Shown: piece by piece, positions 26,014 to 36,639 of the stretch
Numbering within the stretch: the first letter of the stretch is position 1
Layout of the letters: every line of letters starts with the position of its first letter
NCBI RefSeq assembly: GCF_019112545.1
Contig: NW_025064890.1
Span: 1,245,993 to 1,309,992, forward strand
Reading direction: 5' to 3'
DNA length: 64,000 nt
Origin: Guyanagaster necrorhizus
Taxonomy: Eukaryota; Basidiomycota; Agaricomycetes; Agaricales; Physalacriaceae
The notes under the pieces: generated by a model
What the model was told of the DNA's origin: nothing
Seen by the model: the letters and a program-made list of their open reading frames with translations, nothing else
Databases searched by the model: none
Translations under genes and position numbers: made by a program

Positions 26014-26505
26014 GATGTCGTCTTAGCTGCAGGTGGCTGGTATATAAGCAATCTGCGGACTAGCCGTCAATTCTTAGACTGGAAAGTGATGTTTGAGCCG
26101 TATACACATAGACAGAACTTTACTATTAACACATACCGAGATCAGCACGCTGATACGGAACAATTGGGGGGCTGCTGACTAGCTACATCCGATTAAATAG
26201 CTACTTGGTTGCTGGTTGACGCCAGGACATCGAAGGCGATGCAGTGTATAAAAGGACTAGGAAGTGGGATTGAGTTGGTACGTAAACTTGAAGGCCAACA
26301 ATTCAGACATTCGTTATGCAAATTTAAAAATATCAGCCACGTGGGCGTGTCTCAGTTTCATCTCTGACCACAACCATGACGACGGCCGTTATCAAGACGG
26401 GATTCCATCCCGCAACTTGAAATAATGTCAACAGGGACATTCTTTTCGCCATGGAGCCCATATCAATAGCGTTAGTAATTCTACTCCAAGCAAGGCTGGC
26501 TGCTG

Positions 26506-28200
26506 ATGAAAAACAGAATGATAACGGATTTCTTTCATCCAAATGTTGGTGGGGTAGAGAATCACGTCTACATGTTGAGCGCCAATCTGATAAAGCGTGG
26601 CCATAAGGTGTGTCATATGAATACCTTAAGTTTTGCAATCCCTGATAATCCTAGGTCATCGTTATAACACACAGCCATGCACCCGATCGCGTTGGCATTC
26701 GCTGGCTCTTTCCTTCGCTCAAAGTATACTACCTCCCTTTTGTACCCATTGCTTCTTCTGCGACGTTGCCCAACTTTTTCACCTTTCTGCCTTACCTCCG
26801 GACGATTCTCATTCGGGAGCACATTCACCTCATCCATGCCCATGCCAGTCTATCCTCCCTTGGCCACGAAGGAATCCTGCATTCCCATCTACTTGGTATC
26901 AGAACAGTGTTCACTGACCATAGTCTGTTTGGATTCGAAGACGCTGCGAGCATCCTAACGAACAAGCTCCTAGCGGGGACGCTGAGGAATGCCGATGCGG
27001 TCATTTGTGTCTCTCATACTGGGTGAGGATTATTCGTTGTATATCTCTGTTGTACTGACTTCTTGCAGGAGGGAGAACACCGTCCTTCGAGGAGAACTCG
27101 TTGACGAGTCAGGCAGAGTCCGGGAGAACGTGTACGTTATCCCAAATGCACTGGTGCCGGAGCATTTTCGGCCGGACCCTCCGAAATCCAGCGATACTGG
27201 TAAAGACTAGGTTAATGGCCTCCGACCCACTAACATCTTCTCAGTAACCATCGTCGTCGTCTCCCGACTTGCATACCGCAAAGGCATCGACCTCCTCATT
27301 GCCACCGCCCCCCGTATCTGCAATGCCTTCCCCAACGTACGCTTCGTCGTCGGTGCGTATCTCACCCCCCATCGCTTTCTCCTTGTTCAACTCCTTCCCA
27401 GGCGGCGATGGCCCCAAGCTTATCGACCTCCTCCAAATGCGCGAAGAACTCAACCTTCAAGACCGCATCAAGCTCCTGGGTTCCATTAGACCCAATGATG
27501 TCCGCTCAGTCCTCACGCAAGGCGCTATATTCCTCAATACTTCCCTCACAGAATCTTTTGGCATTGCCATCCTCGAAGCAGCGTGTGCAGGGCTATATGT
27601 GGTGTCTACGCGTGTGGGCGGGGTGCCGGAGATTCTCCCAGACGACATGATCAGCTTTGCAGAGCCTGAAGAGGATGGTGCGTCCCTTCCTGCCGTTAGT
27701 CACCATCTCTTATGCAGTTTCCTGCAGATGTCTTCCGTGCTATATCAGAGGCTATCGACATCATCTCCTCAGGGAGACATGATCCTCTCCGTGCACACGA
27801 GAAGATCAAGACATTCTACGATTGGGCGCAGGTCGCGGAGCGCACCGAGGTGGTGTATGATACCGTTGTCAAGTCAAGACAGATGGAACTCTGTGAGAGG
27901 ATGAAGAGGTTTGTTCGTTCAGTCGCCTCGTTCTTTTTGTTTTGCTTACTTCGTTGGACAGAACAATGGGACTAGGTCCCTTTGCAGGACCGATCTACTT
28001 GATCATCCTTGTTGTGGACTGTCTGTTTTTCTTGTTTTTGGAGTGGTGGATCCCGAGAGACGATATGGATTTCGTTGTTAATCATTGGGATCATGATCGG
28101 TTTGTTCAGGTTGGTGTTTTTCTTTGTGATCTAATGAGGGTTCGGCTTAGTTTTCTCTGTTTAGTGCGTCGAGCAAGAACAGGGGAATAACATTCGCTAA
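26506..28200 (+). CDS. GPI3: GPI3/PIG-A, catalytic subunit of the GPI-GlcNAc transferase
   Basis: The enzyme transfers GlcNAc to phosphatidylinositol at the ER, the first step of GPI-anchor synthesis. Eight exons give 449 codons plus stop: 26506-26607, 26655-27022, 27069-27199, 27245-27352, 27402-27677, 27728-27908, 27962-28109, 28165-28200. The N-terminus has the family block [24 protein letters not shown]-type motifs follow ([22 protein letters not shown]). The GT4 donor site is intact: [10 protein letters not shown] gives the EX7E motif. A single membrane helix near the C-terminus ([20 protein letters not shown]) anchors it. The last exon codes only 11 residues. Start and end fit family length. 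Confidence 0.94.
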
Positions 28201-29300
28201 TCAGTAACTATTTGGCGGCTCCTTCGCTATCGACGTTTATCGTTGCCCATCATATGGAGCCGTACTGCCCGACCGATTCGCTTCATCATGAACGTCCGCT
28301 TGACTTCGGGCAATGGCTCCGAATCTCTGGCGTAACTCAGCTCCGGAACGGGTTCTCTATCTCGACGGTCTTCGTCGTGTGTAGGAATGAATCATCGTGG
28401 AAACCCCATCGAGCCGACGCCTCATCCTCTCCCACCCAATCCATTCTTTGCTTTCCTAGACCAGATCCCCGGCCCTCAGTGGACCCTGAAGATCTCACAC
28501 AAGTGCTCTGCTGTATACCAGCCGTCCAGTCACGGAACGATCTATGTGCCCGAAGGGGTATCAGCAGCCAAATCGAAGGATCTACATGGGATCTGGTATC
28601 GTCGGTGACTGAAAAGACGAAATATTCTTCAGTAGAGATCATTAGAGCCGGAGACGATGCAATGTATGATATCCTGGTTGACTCGACAATCTGTCTCATC
28701 CCACTGATCACCCCCATGTCGAAGCTCCAAGCGGTGTGAGGGTGCACAGTTTCTCGTCGTGTGGAGCTCTATCGTGGATTCGCGATGGAAATTATGAACT
28801 TGACAAAGCAGTGTTCGGCTGGTGGGTGAAGATCTCAGGTGCTCTGCCTCACTACCCGCATCTCTGTCTGGCTGTTACGCTGGCTCCCAGTGAATTTTTC
28901 AATAATATTCATGGCAGGCTAATCTGTTGCCTGATTGCTATGTGGGACCTTCGCTTTCATGGTCTTCCAGTTTTGCATGCGCTATGCGCCGATACCTGCT
29001 TCTACTTCGAGAGGGATGGATTACCTCGCGGTTACGCCCTTTCTGTGGGTTTTATTGTCCCCAGTTTCCTTCCCTGTGGCGATCTTCCCGCCACCAACCC
29101 CTGACGCAGTGTCAGCGAAACCGTACACAAATATTGTCGACATGGTTTGTACGAACTTGTCTCGTCGGCGTTATCGCCGCGCTATGCTTTCAACGCACCG
29201 AAGGACTCCGGATAATAGCTCTTTGAGGCCTTCGACTGGATCCTACGTTCTCAACGTTGAGCGTGTGGAGGTGTCAGTAGATACTTAAGTACATGATGTC
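28201..29300. other. Unassigned region with overlapping open frames
   Basis: Moderately long frames exist on both strands (28212-28739 plus, 28337-28747 minus, 28935-29288 plus). None shows a domain I recognise. A plus-strand piece near 28390-28500 is proline-rich, and one at 28935-29130 is hydrophobic. A multi-exon hypothetical gene on the plus strand is possible but I cannot assemble it. Confidence 0.25.
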
Positions 29301-29310
29301 GAATCGGTGC

Positions 29311-29442
29311 CCTTCCGATGGCCCGTGCCATGTAATACTGCTACCTACCTACCTATGTCAGGTGTCCGTGGAACTTGTACATTTGGTGATCATTGAAATA
29401 GGTAGGTAGGTAGGTAGTATTACACGGCGCGGTCCATCGGGG
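29311..29442. repeat. Imperfect inverted repeat (hairpin) with TACC/GGTA tracts
   Basis: The left arm, 29311-29354, runs CCGATGGCCCGTGCC, then TGTAATACTG, then CTACCTACCTACCTAT. The right arm, 29398-29442, is its reverse complement with a few mismatches: ATAGGTAGGTAGGTAGGTAG, then TATTACACGG, then CGCGGTCCATCGG. The loop is about 43 bp. Arms of 45 bp or more exceed what a simple tetranucleotide microsatellite would give, because the unique flanks also pair. Confidence 0.8.
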
Positions 29443-29749
29443 AATGCCGGGCGTAGATAATACATTGACGAGTCTGCGAGTTCGCCTCGGCATCATGCAG
29501 GTTTTCTACAGGAGAAGTTGCAGTAAGGATTTTGTTAATAATCTGCCCCAGTTCTCCTTTCTTGACACTAGGTTGTAATGGCTCAGGCCCTCACTGAACT
29601 CGATGACAAGAGTAGTATATTTGGACTCTTCCTGTGATCCAAGACGCTGAAAAATTCAAATATTCTCTTCTACGTGAACTGCGGAATGGGGAGCTGTCCA
29701 TTTGTTCAGTGATGACCCCTGATCGCTTACAACTGTAATCACATCTCCC

Positions 29750-30000
29750 GCGGTATGATTTCGAGATCTCACGGCTCAAGCGCGGTTTGTGCGCTCTAGT
29801 TGCGACTGAGCATCGCATTATCCAATGTTCTCTCTTCCACAAATCTCTTCTGGCCCCCCATTCGTCTTCTCCCCCGAGGAGATTCTATGCATCATCTTTG
29901 AAGAGACGTGTTCTCTCCCTCCGTTTCGCGTGTCCTCTCAATGACGCGTCCTACAACCATATCGACGTCTGTATGTTTTCATTGGCGCAACATCTGTCTG
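29750..30000 (+). pseudogene. F-box-type N-terminal fragment
   Basis: The plus strand reads a KRGLCALVATEHRIIQCSLF piece followed by EEILCIIFEETCS, the pattern of agaricomycete F-box proteins (a helix, then an RRLPxEILxxIF core). Frames shift between the pieces and no long C-terminal repeat region follows. A better preserved relative of the same fragment is at 59150-59355 on the minus strand (RRLPVEILCIIFEKACS). Confidence 0.55.
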
Positions 30001-30352
30001 TCTACTCTCTCCGTATGGTCGAATATCGCCGTCTGTCACACCTCCTCAGACAGTTCTAATGCTGTCGCTCGCCGTATCGATCATTATCAATCCCTATAGA
30101 CTTTGAATCACAAACTCGCTTCCGATCCCGCCGCTGCGTTCGACAATGCCAGTCATAAAGAAATCGCCTCAGAAATGTCAGCTTTTGACATTCCGATGCA
30201 GCACCCCACCGTTCGCGTCTCCATGAATAGCTGCGGAATGTCGTTCTATAATGCCCTTGCATTTCGCTCTCTTGTATTACAGTCAGTTTGAAATCTGTTT
30301 TCTGTACGCCACTTCTATAAAACCTTGGACAATTTTCCAAGACGCCCCACCC

Positions 30353-31160
30353 TATGAAAGTCGGCCCTCAAATCGGGATCGTCTTTGAACAGTCTGGCTA
30401 TTTGTTTGGATACCTGTCTCCCTGTCGATTACAGAAATCGATAGCGGTAAAACAAAAATAAAATACCTCGTCGATATTATCATGCTTCCTGTGATAGCGT
30501 GACAAAATGTCAAGGAACTGCTGGTACGTGTCCGGGTCACATCGTTGCTTGATCTTTTGCACGGTAATCAAAAGCGGGGCCCATTATCTGTTTGTCGAGT
30601 TCGAGGCCAAGAGCTTTGGGATCGGGGGTTCGACCCTCGGGATTTCGTCCTGCGGGAGGCATAAGCACTGCTGACAACGTTGCAGAACAAAACCCCGTAG
30701 GGAATGACGGTACAAGAGGCCTCCTAGAATGCTGAATAACATCCTGATCGTGCGACGTATGTGCGTCACCCGAATATAAGTGACACTCACCTGGAGGTAG
30801 AATGGGGGGTTGTTGATAAAGGATAATCGTTCCGTCGCTATTGATGACGGTGATTCGGTTGTGTGTCGGACCGTCCGAGGTGCATTCGATACGATACCCC
30901 GCTGGCAAAAACGTGTTGAATCCGATAATGAGCTGAGGGTGACCGAAGAACAGATGTGATACACGCTCTATGGCACCTGGTGTGTCGATCCTGCCCTTCC
31001 TGCAAGAAGAGAAAGGCGAAAAGAAACCACAGAGAATGCATAGCTCTTAAATTCCTTCATAATGTCCAAAAATTGGTTATAGACATCAGGCTGGTCCTGA
31101 AACTGTACCTTGACAGCATCAAGGTAGCTGAGGGCATCTGTCACGTTAAGCGGACGGGGT
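30353..31160 (-). pseudogene. Inverted partial SIN3 copy (part of PAH1 to PAH2)
   Basis: This is nearly identical in its exons to SIN3 20525-21333, but reversed. It contains [24 protein letters not shown] PAH1 sequence, the same two introns and a PAH2 start. An extra C in the GATTACCGTGCAAAAG run (GATTACGTGCAAAAG in SIN3) breaks the frame before PAH2. The copy begins inside exon 1 at the CGTCCGCT...ACGTGACAG region and ends in exon 4 within PAH2 at TATGAAAGTCGGCCC. There is no start codon context and no C-terminal half. Introns are more diverged than exons. It is a DNA-mediated segmental copy. Confidence 0.88.
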
Positions 31161-31490
31161 CAATACATTCACCATTTGCTAGCAATTCCACTGGCTGCAG
31201 AAGCGGCCCAGAACTTGTCATAGTGAACCGACAGACACCAAGGAAACATCTCATTCGAAGTTTGAATAAATCATATTGATGGATGGCAAGAACAAAGAAA
31301 ACAAAGATTGAGTCCATTTGAAAAGGCATAAAAATTGTTCATATGCACAATATCAATGTCAAAAGGCGTTCATACACAATGGAAGTATCATAGGAGCTAT
31401 GAGGTACATAGATGACAGCATGGGCGATGATGGATATTGGTAGATCAGCTCGATGACCTCGTGCGACACCACCGACCCATTCTGTTTTCG
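31161..31490. other. Junction region, nothing recognised
   Basis: Sequence beyond the SIN3 fragment does not continue the SIN3 upstream DNA. Short frames only. Confidence 0.4.
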
Positions 31491-32351
31491 TCACGCCGGG
31501 CAGATATACATCTTCCGGAGCTGGACCTTGGTGACTCGTCCCTCGTAGACGGGACACGCCTCTGTAAATTTCAGCGCAGCGCGAATGCAGATTACAGAAT
31601 ACACATGTCGACACGGAGCTGCACCGCGCACCGTGTGCTCTTGCTGGTCCATCAACCACGAGGAGTGAGACCTCTCTTCAAGGTCTTCTTCATCGCTCCC
31701 CTCTGCATCGTCGGCTGCCCCATCATTCTGAATGGGTCGAGTCAGGCCCAAGGATGAGGGGATGAAGAACCAACTCAGAGTTGGCAGCGGCAGCCTGAGG
31801 CGCTCTGGTCCGAAAAAGTCGTCCTCGGTGTCTTCCCATGATGTATCGAGGGGCTCATTTCCTGGTTCAGACACCTCATCTTCAGCCCTCTCATCCACCC
31901 GACCACCATCAAGGTCATCATAGTCACCCACTTCTTCCCAGGAGTCATCGGCACTGTCATTGTGTTCCACTCTTTCCCAGGACTCGTCATTACTGTCATC
32001 GGTGTCCACTCCTTCCCAGGGATCGTCGTCATTGTCATCGTCGTCAAATCTATGAAATTGCTCCATGTGCACACGAAAGCCTTCCGCTGTACCGCAGTGC
32101 TTGTTGCACTGCACACAGTAGTGATGATTAAGCACAACGGCGCAGGGCTATACAAGAAACGCATCAGTTTTGCCAATGAAGGGACAACACCGACTACCTA
32201 CACGACGAAGAATTCGGCAATTCAAAAATCGACCACGACATCCCCCACACTTGAAATGAGCATTGGACTTCATAATGAGCTCGGCCTCTTCCTGTTTATC
32301 GAAGAAATACTTTTCACAAAGAAGACAGTACGTTCCATCCATGAATATCAT
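31491..32351 (-). CDS. Acidic zinc-finger protein with an eroded RING-like C-terminus
   Basis: Two exons (32351-32202 and 32147-31491) give 268 codons plus stop. The first has a C2H2-like module (YCLLCEKYFF...HFKCGGCRGRF). The second opens with YCVQCNKHCGTAEGFRVHME, followed by a long acidic stretch with repeats of the type DDSWEEV between residues 80 and 150. At the end, CRHVYSVICIRAALKF then EACPVYEGRVT has the spacing of the second half of a RING finger. However, Ser replaces the Cys after the His, and Tyr replaces the last Cys of CPxC. Relatives in agaricomycetes are C2H2 plus RING proteins, probable E3 ligases; this one has lost ligands and is likely inactive as a ligase. It lies next to the left duplication arm. 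Confidence 0.6.
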
Positions 32352-32399
32352 ATCAGTGGATATGATGATAGGTAATAGGAGTTGTTTGGTGAGATGGTG

Positions 32400-33090
32400 A
32401 CTGTTGTTGGGATTCAAAGTGTTCTGACTGTGGGGAACCAGACTGGAAAGAGCACTCATTTTATATCGTTCATGAGGCATGTGTTTTATCCACGTCTTAG
32501 ACATGGCCTGCCAAGAAACAAGCATCCAAGACCACCGGTTCTTCGAATATGGCCCCTCGAGTCGAAAGAAGCCATTTTTGGTTCCACGAAAGTATCGTCG
32601 ACAACCAGACTGCTGGACACCAGTTCGAAGGGCAGTTCGAAGGGCAGTGAATCCTAGCCCAGCAGACAACCGGTGTGGTGCAGTAATGAGGTATGAGATG
32701 AAGTGATACAAGACTGTCCAGTCGATCTGTCTCTCATAGCAACACAAGGCTCACAAACATGTCTAAGAGAAGGACGACTACCAGCGAAACAAATTTCGGA
32801 CCACCGGTTTCTCCGCAAATGACGACCTCTGCAAACAGATGGGTGAACATGGCGAAAAATCAGGCGAATGGTACATACATGGTGTGAATGTGACGGAAGT
32901 GAGTAAAAAAATGAGCCCAAAAGATTGCACATCAAGGTCACTCATCGTCCGCACGCAACAGCAGAAAAAATATGACGAATTATTTCTATACAATGTATGA
33001 GCGTGTCACCTCTCTGATGAATTGACGCCCACCTGTCGTGTAGCTTCGCATGCTTTCATACTGAAGCATGCAATATACCATGATTCAGTC
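32400..33090. repeat. Left copy of duplicated non-coding segment A (inverted match to 55140-55745)
   Basis: The stretch carries, on the minus strand, the same sequence as plus-strand 55480-55720, including a frame reading YFRGTKNGFFRLEGPYSKNR against YFCGTKNGFFRLEGPYSKNR on the right. Similarity extends to the 3' flank of HEM4 at about 33000-33090 (matches 55130-55260). No gene is evident in it. Confidence 0.75.
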
Positions 33091-33092
33091 CA

Positions 33093-33911
33093 TCAACAGG
33101 CCGCATCTACGCTCACAATCACTCTCACCAGCTCCTCTGGCGACGGTTTAGTAGGGACAGCGTCCACACGAAGCTTCACCGTCTCGCGCAAGAATGTCCC
33201 AGTGGTTGGCCCAATCACAGCAATCTTCACTAAATCCAGGTCAAATCCTTCCTTCACAAACGGTAAAACGAATTCGGCCGCGGACGGTGCAAAGAACACG
33301 ATCCACCACGGCGTCGCCGGTCTCTCCGGTACGATCTCCTTCAAACATTGAGAGAATGTCGAGCTGCCTTGGGTCTCGTACACCTTGAGAGAATGCAGAG
33401 ACACTCCTGCGGCGCCAAGGATGCTAGACAACGTGTCACGATTCTTGTCGCCAGTGAGACACAGTAATTTCGTTGGACGAGGCCGTTCTGCAAGAATGAA
33501 ATTGGCGAGTTGCTCTGCTGTCCCTGAGCATTCTCCACGGATATCGGCGTTGGGAATAGTACAACGCAGTGTCGAGGCTGTAGCCTTCCCAACAACGTAG
33601 AACGGGCATTCTGTCGCTGAAATTGAGTCAGGATTTTGAGGCAAGTGAATGCGACATGTACCGTTCTTGGCTGCACCATTCGCCTTGTACCAGGCCTCGC
33701 ATGAACGTGCGCTGGTCATGACAACTCCATCGAAATTGCCCTGCGCCGTTACTGATGCGAGTTCATTGATATTCGTGAGCACGGTCTCGAGTACTGGAAT
33801 CGAGAAAGGCATGTAGTTTGCTGCAGTCAAGATGGCTTCATACCGGTCCTGTCCACTGTCGGAGGACGGCATAGGTTCGCGAAGGAGGAGAACGTTGGCC
33901 TTGGACGTCAT
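33093..33911 (-). CDS. HEM4: Uroporphyrinogen-III synthase, left copy
   Basis: The enzyme cyclises hydroxymethylbilane to uroporphyrinogen III for heme and siroheme. It is a single exon of 272 residues from the ATG before TSKANVLLLRE; another ATG one codon upstream is possible. Family landmarks are GNFDGVVMTSARSCEAW, the FYVVGKATASTLR segment, LLCLTGDKNRDTL, TPWWIVFFAPSAAEF, and the C-terminal IAVIGPTTGTFLRE block. By my count it differs from the right copy (54311-55129) at about 13 of 272 residues. Both look functional. A third, truncated copy is at 58741. It is transcribed toward segment A, with the shared spacer and kinase upstream. Confidence 0.92.
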   Translation of the reverse strand: MTSKANVLLLREPMPSSDSGQDRYEAILTAANYMPFSIPVLETVLTNINELASVTAQGNFDGVVMTSARSCEAWYKANGAAKNGTCRIHLPQNPDSISATECPFYVVGKATASTLRCTIPNADIRGECSGTAEQLANFILAERPRPTKLLCLTGDKNRDTLSSILGAAGVSLHSLKVYETQGSSTFSQCLKEIVPERPATPWWIVFFAPSAAEFVLPFVKEGFDLDLVKIAVIGPTTGTFLRETVKLRVDAVPTKPSPEELVRVIVSVDAAC

Positions 33912-33939
33912 CATGGTCAGCGGCGAAAACGGTAACATT

Positions 33940-34530
33940 GTGACCTTGACCAGGAATCATCGTGACGTCTACCGTCTGCTCTCGCTGTATATTGATTGCC
34001 CCATACTCAGCACGGTTACGATTCCGCCTCTGAAGATCAGGACTGCCTTCTACTGGCTGGCTATGCTGGTATCCACGGCGGCAAGAGTCTGCGCTCCATG
34101 CGGCAGTAGCCTAATTCCTCTGACGAAGAACGAGATGCTAAACGTCAGTGGACGAGCTCTCCAACGTCCGCATTCGCTGATGACGACGATCCAGCCGTAT
34201 ATATTGAAGACTGACAGCTGCTTCTATCTGAGGTCTCGATGCTCTGCGGTGGAGAATTCATAGAGTCGACGACGACTCCTGCGCGAAAAGATATGGTGGG
34301 GTTGTTGTGTACGCCCACTGTCCATGATATCCATGGTTCTACTGTGCTTCACATTTACTGCATGCCATGGTGAAGTCCTGGAAGTCCCTGAAGTCTCACC
34401 AGATACAAATCAATGACCATTATCATTCGGGTTGACGGAGCACCCTACCATGAAAGCGCAGCTCTCGCCACTGATCCACCGACGTCGATGCTTTCGAAGT
34501 AGAATCATGGACCAAGGAGAGGAAAGGAGC
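33940..34530. repeat. Left copy of the spacer upstream of HEM4
   Basis: This segment has inverted relatives at 53640-54300 and 58150-58720. Shared blocks include the AACGAGATGCTAAACGTCAG run and the TGGAAGTCCCTGAAG region. The copies suggest a small divergent gene (best frame at 58346-58582 minus), but the left copy is frame-disrupted. Confidence 0.65.
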
Positions 34531-34886
34531 GTTCTCCCACCCACTCGAAAAAAAAACCTCATGACACTCCATACATCCACTATCGACTAGCAGCATCTGA
34601 CATTGTTCTCTTCACTCAGAATCTTATCTATTGTCCGATATCCACATCCGGCCGGCGCTCAAGGCATATCCCCCCATTTTCGCCAGTTTCTGATGGGCCT
34701 TGCCATCAGTGCTTAGTGAAGATGGAGGAGGAGGCAAGTTGATGATGCGGTAATGACGCCAAAGACATTGAAAAGAAAATATGTCCGACCTTTCCAGTCT
34801 CTGTAGTATGAAACTCAAAAAAGAAACAGATATTGAATAAAATTAATGCATGATTTCGACGTGTGGCATAGGATGTTGCCTATAAC

Positions 34887-36354
34887 TTAAGCCGAATGAA
34901 GAATCATCGACAACCTATTCCTAGACGCAGCCAGTTTCTGAACAAACCGCTGGAAGAACACACGTTTCTTCCGCGAACCAGTGCCGTCAGCCAAATCAGC
35001 GGGCTGAGTATCATTCTCGTCATCTTTGACCACCAAAGCTATGTCCACCTCGCCAATACCTTCGCCTTCTTTCATGTCTGGCACCTTACTGACATCGACA
35101 TGAACTGGGTGAGTCTCTGGCGCTATAGATCCACCACTGTGCACCGACAAAGCAAATGAGCTGGGGGACATCACAGGACAGGTAGCCCGCAATGATGGCG
35201 ATGCGGACATTATGCAACGCTCATCGCCTGTCAATTGAGAGTACACGACGACTGGAGTGCTAACAAGCCCGTCGGCACCGACAAGATGGATTGCCCCAAG
35301 ATCGGGCGCAAGAGAGTCGTCGATACGCAACGCACCAATCTCGCTCGAAGGGGTGGAGCTTAGCGATGAGATGGAGCATTGGAGAACAGGAGAATTACGA
35401 GACAAGGAATCGGAAGGAGGTTCATCAGAGAAGAATGTCTCGAGTTCGGTAATTTCACGTTGAAGATCAGCCAAGCAAATACGACGACGCTCCGGACAGA
35501 AGATCTTCTTGAGGATGGTACAGGCGCCTGCAGATATACCTGGCAAGGAGCGTCTTAGGTGATCTCCATCCTGAACATATAACCTGAAGGAAGAATCGGT
35601 TGTCACCGCCATCTTCCAAGGAGGGCACCCAGCGACCATCGTTGTGAGTACGACACCGAGAGACCAGATATCATTTCTCCGAGTAGAGTATCGTCTGTTG
35701 GGCGTGTAACCAAACTCTTTCCCTATACATTCTGGTAAATGTCAGTAAGGAGGAGCGCATATATGAACAAAAAGACGCACCAGGACTCATGTACTCCTTG
35801 CTTCCGCATTCATGGAAAGTCGAGGTCTCGTTCTGCGTCGACAGACCAAAGTCGGTGAGGTAAATCCGTGAACAATACGTTGAACAAAGAATATTTTCTG
35901 GCTTGATATCACGATGGTACACGCTCTGTTCGTGACAGAACGCGATGGCGTCGATGAGCTGGAGAAAGATATTTCGTACCCTGTCGTCTCGCCGGTAGAA
36001 GAATTTCCGGATAATCCTGTCAAAGAGATCGCCGCCTTCGCAGAGATCCAGCACGACATAGTGAAAGTTGTCCTGGAAGATGACTTGATGGAATGTAACA
36101 ATGTTGGGATGTTTAGAGACGCAGCTATGGTTGACGAGTTCACGGATCTGGAACCGGTGCTCGCGAGTGCGGTCGTCCAAGGTGCGAAGGCATTTGACAG
36201 CATAGAAGGCGGGTTTGCTATTAGGCGATGTTGTGTCCAGAGTTCGATAGACCTTTCCAAAGGCGCCGGCGCCGAGGCAGTTGAGGAGACGAAAACGACC
36301 GTGGTCGAGGATGGTGCCGGTAAAGTCTTTGAAAGAGTCCAGCGCGATAGACAT
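34887..36354 (-). CDS. Ran1/Ksp1-like serine/threonine protein kinase, left copy
   Basis: Two exons, 36354-35781 and 35731-34887, give 472 codons plus stop. The kinase domain fills the first 300 residues: glycine loop CLGAGAFGKVYR, VAIK-type YAVKCLR, catalytic YHRDIKPENIL, LTDFGLST, and the APE-like KEYMSPECIGKEFGY across the intron. The substrate lobe (RRNDIWSLGVVL) resembles fission-yeast Ran1/Pat1 and budding-yeast Ksp1/Sks1 kinases, which act in nutrient and cell-cycle signalling. The roughly 150-residue C-terminal tail has no known domain. I chose the ATG at 36354 because the right copy starts at the same place. All catalytic residues are kept. Confidence 0.9.
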
Positions 36355-36639
36355 GTTGAAAAAAGGGTAGGATGTGCGAAGAGAGACTGTCAAAGTCGAA
36401 CGAAGATGAAAGTAGGAAGTCAAGTCGTTAAATGAATCGACCCATACGCGAAGAAAATTTAGGACAATCGGAGAAAAATAAAAGAATCCTACAACTAGTC
36501 CTAATACGTCATGTATTACTCAGTAGCTCAAAGCCCTTGGAATGGCGTTAGTCAATTCTAGATGAAACTATCATACAACATACGAGAGTACCCTCCATGT
36601 ATGTAATTAACACAAGACCGTAAACATAGATACACTCCT

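Noticed and set aside
35914..36435. Long plus-strand frame antisense to the left kinase, and its relative at 55866-56288
   Set aside because: Both are antisense shadows of the conserved kinase exon, open because of its codon bias.
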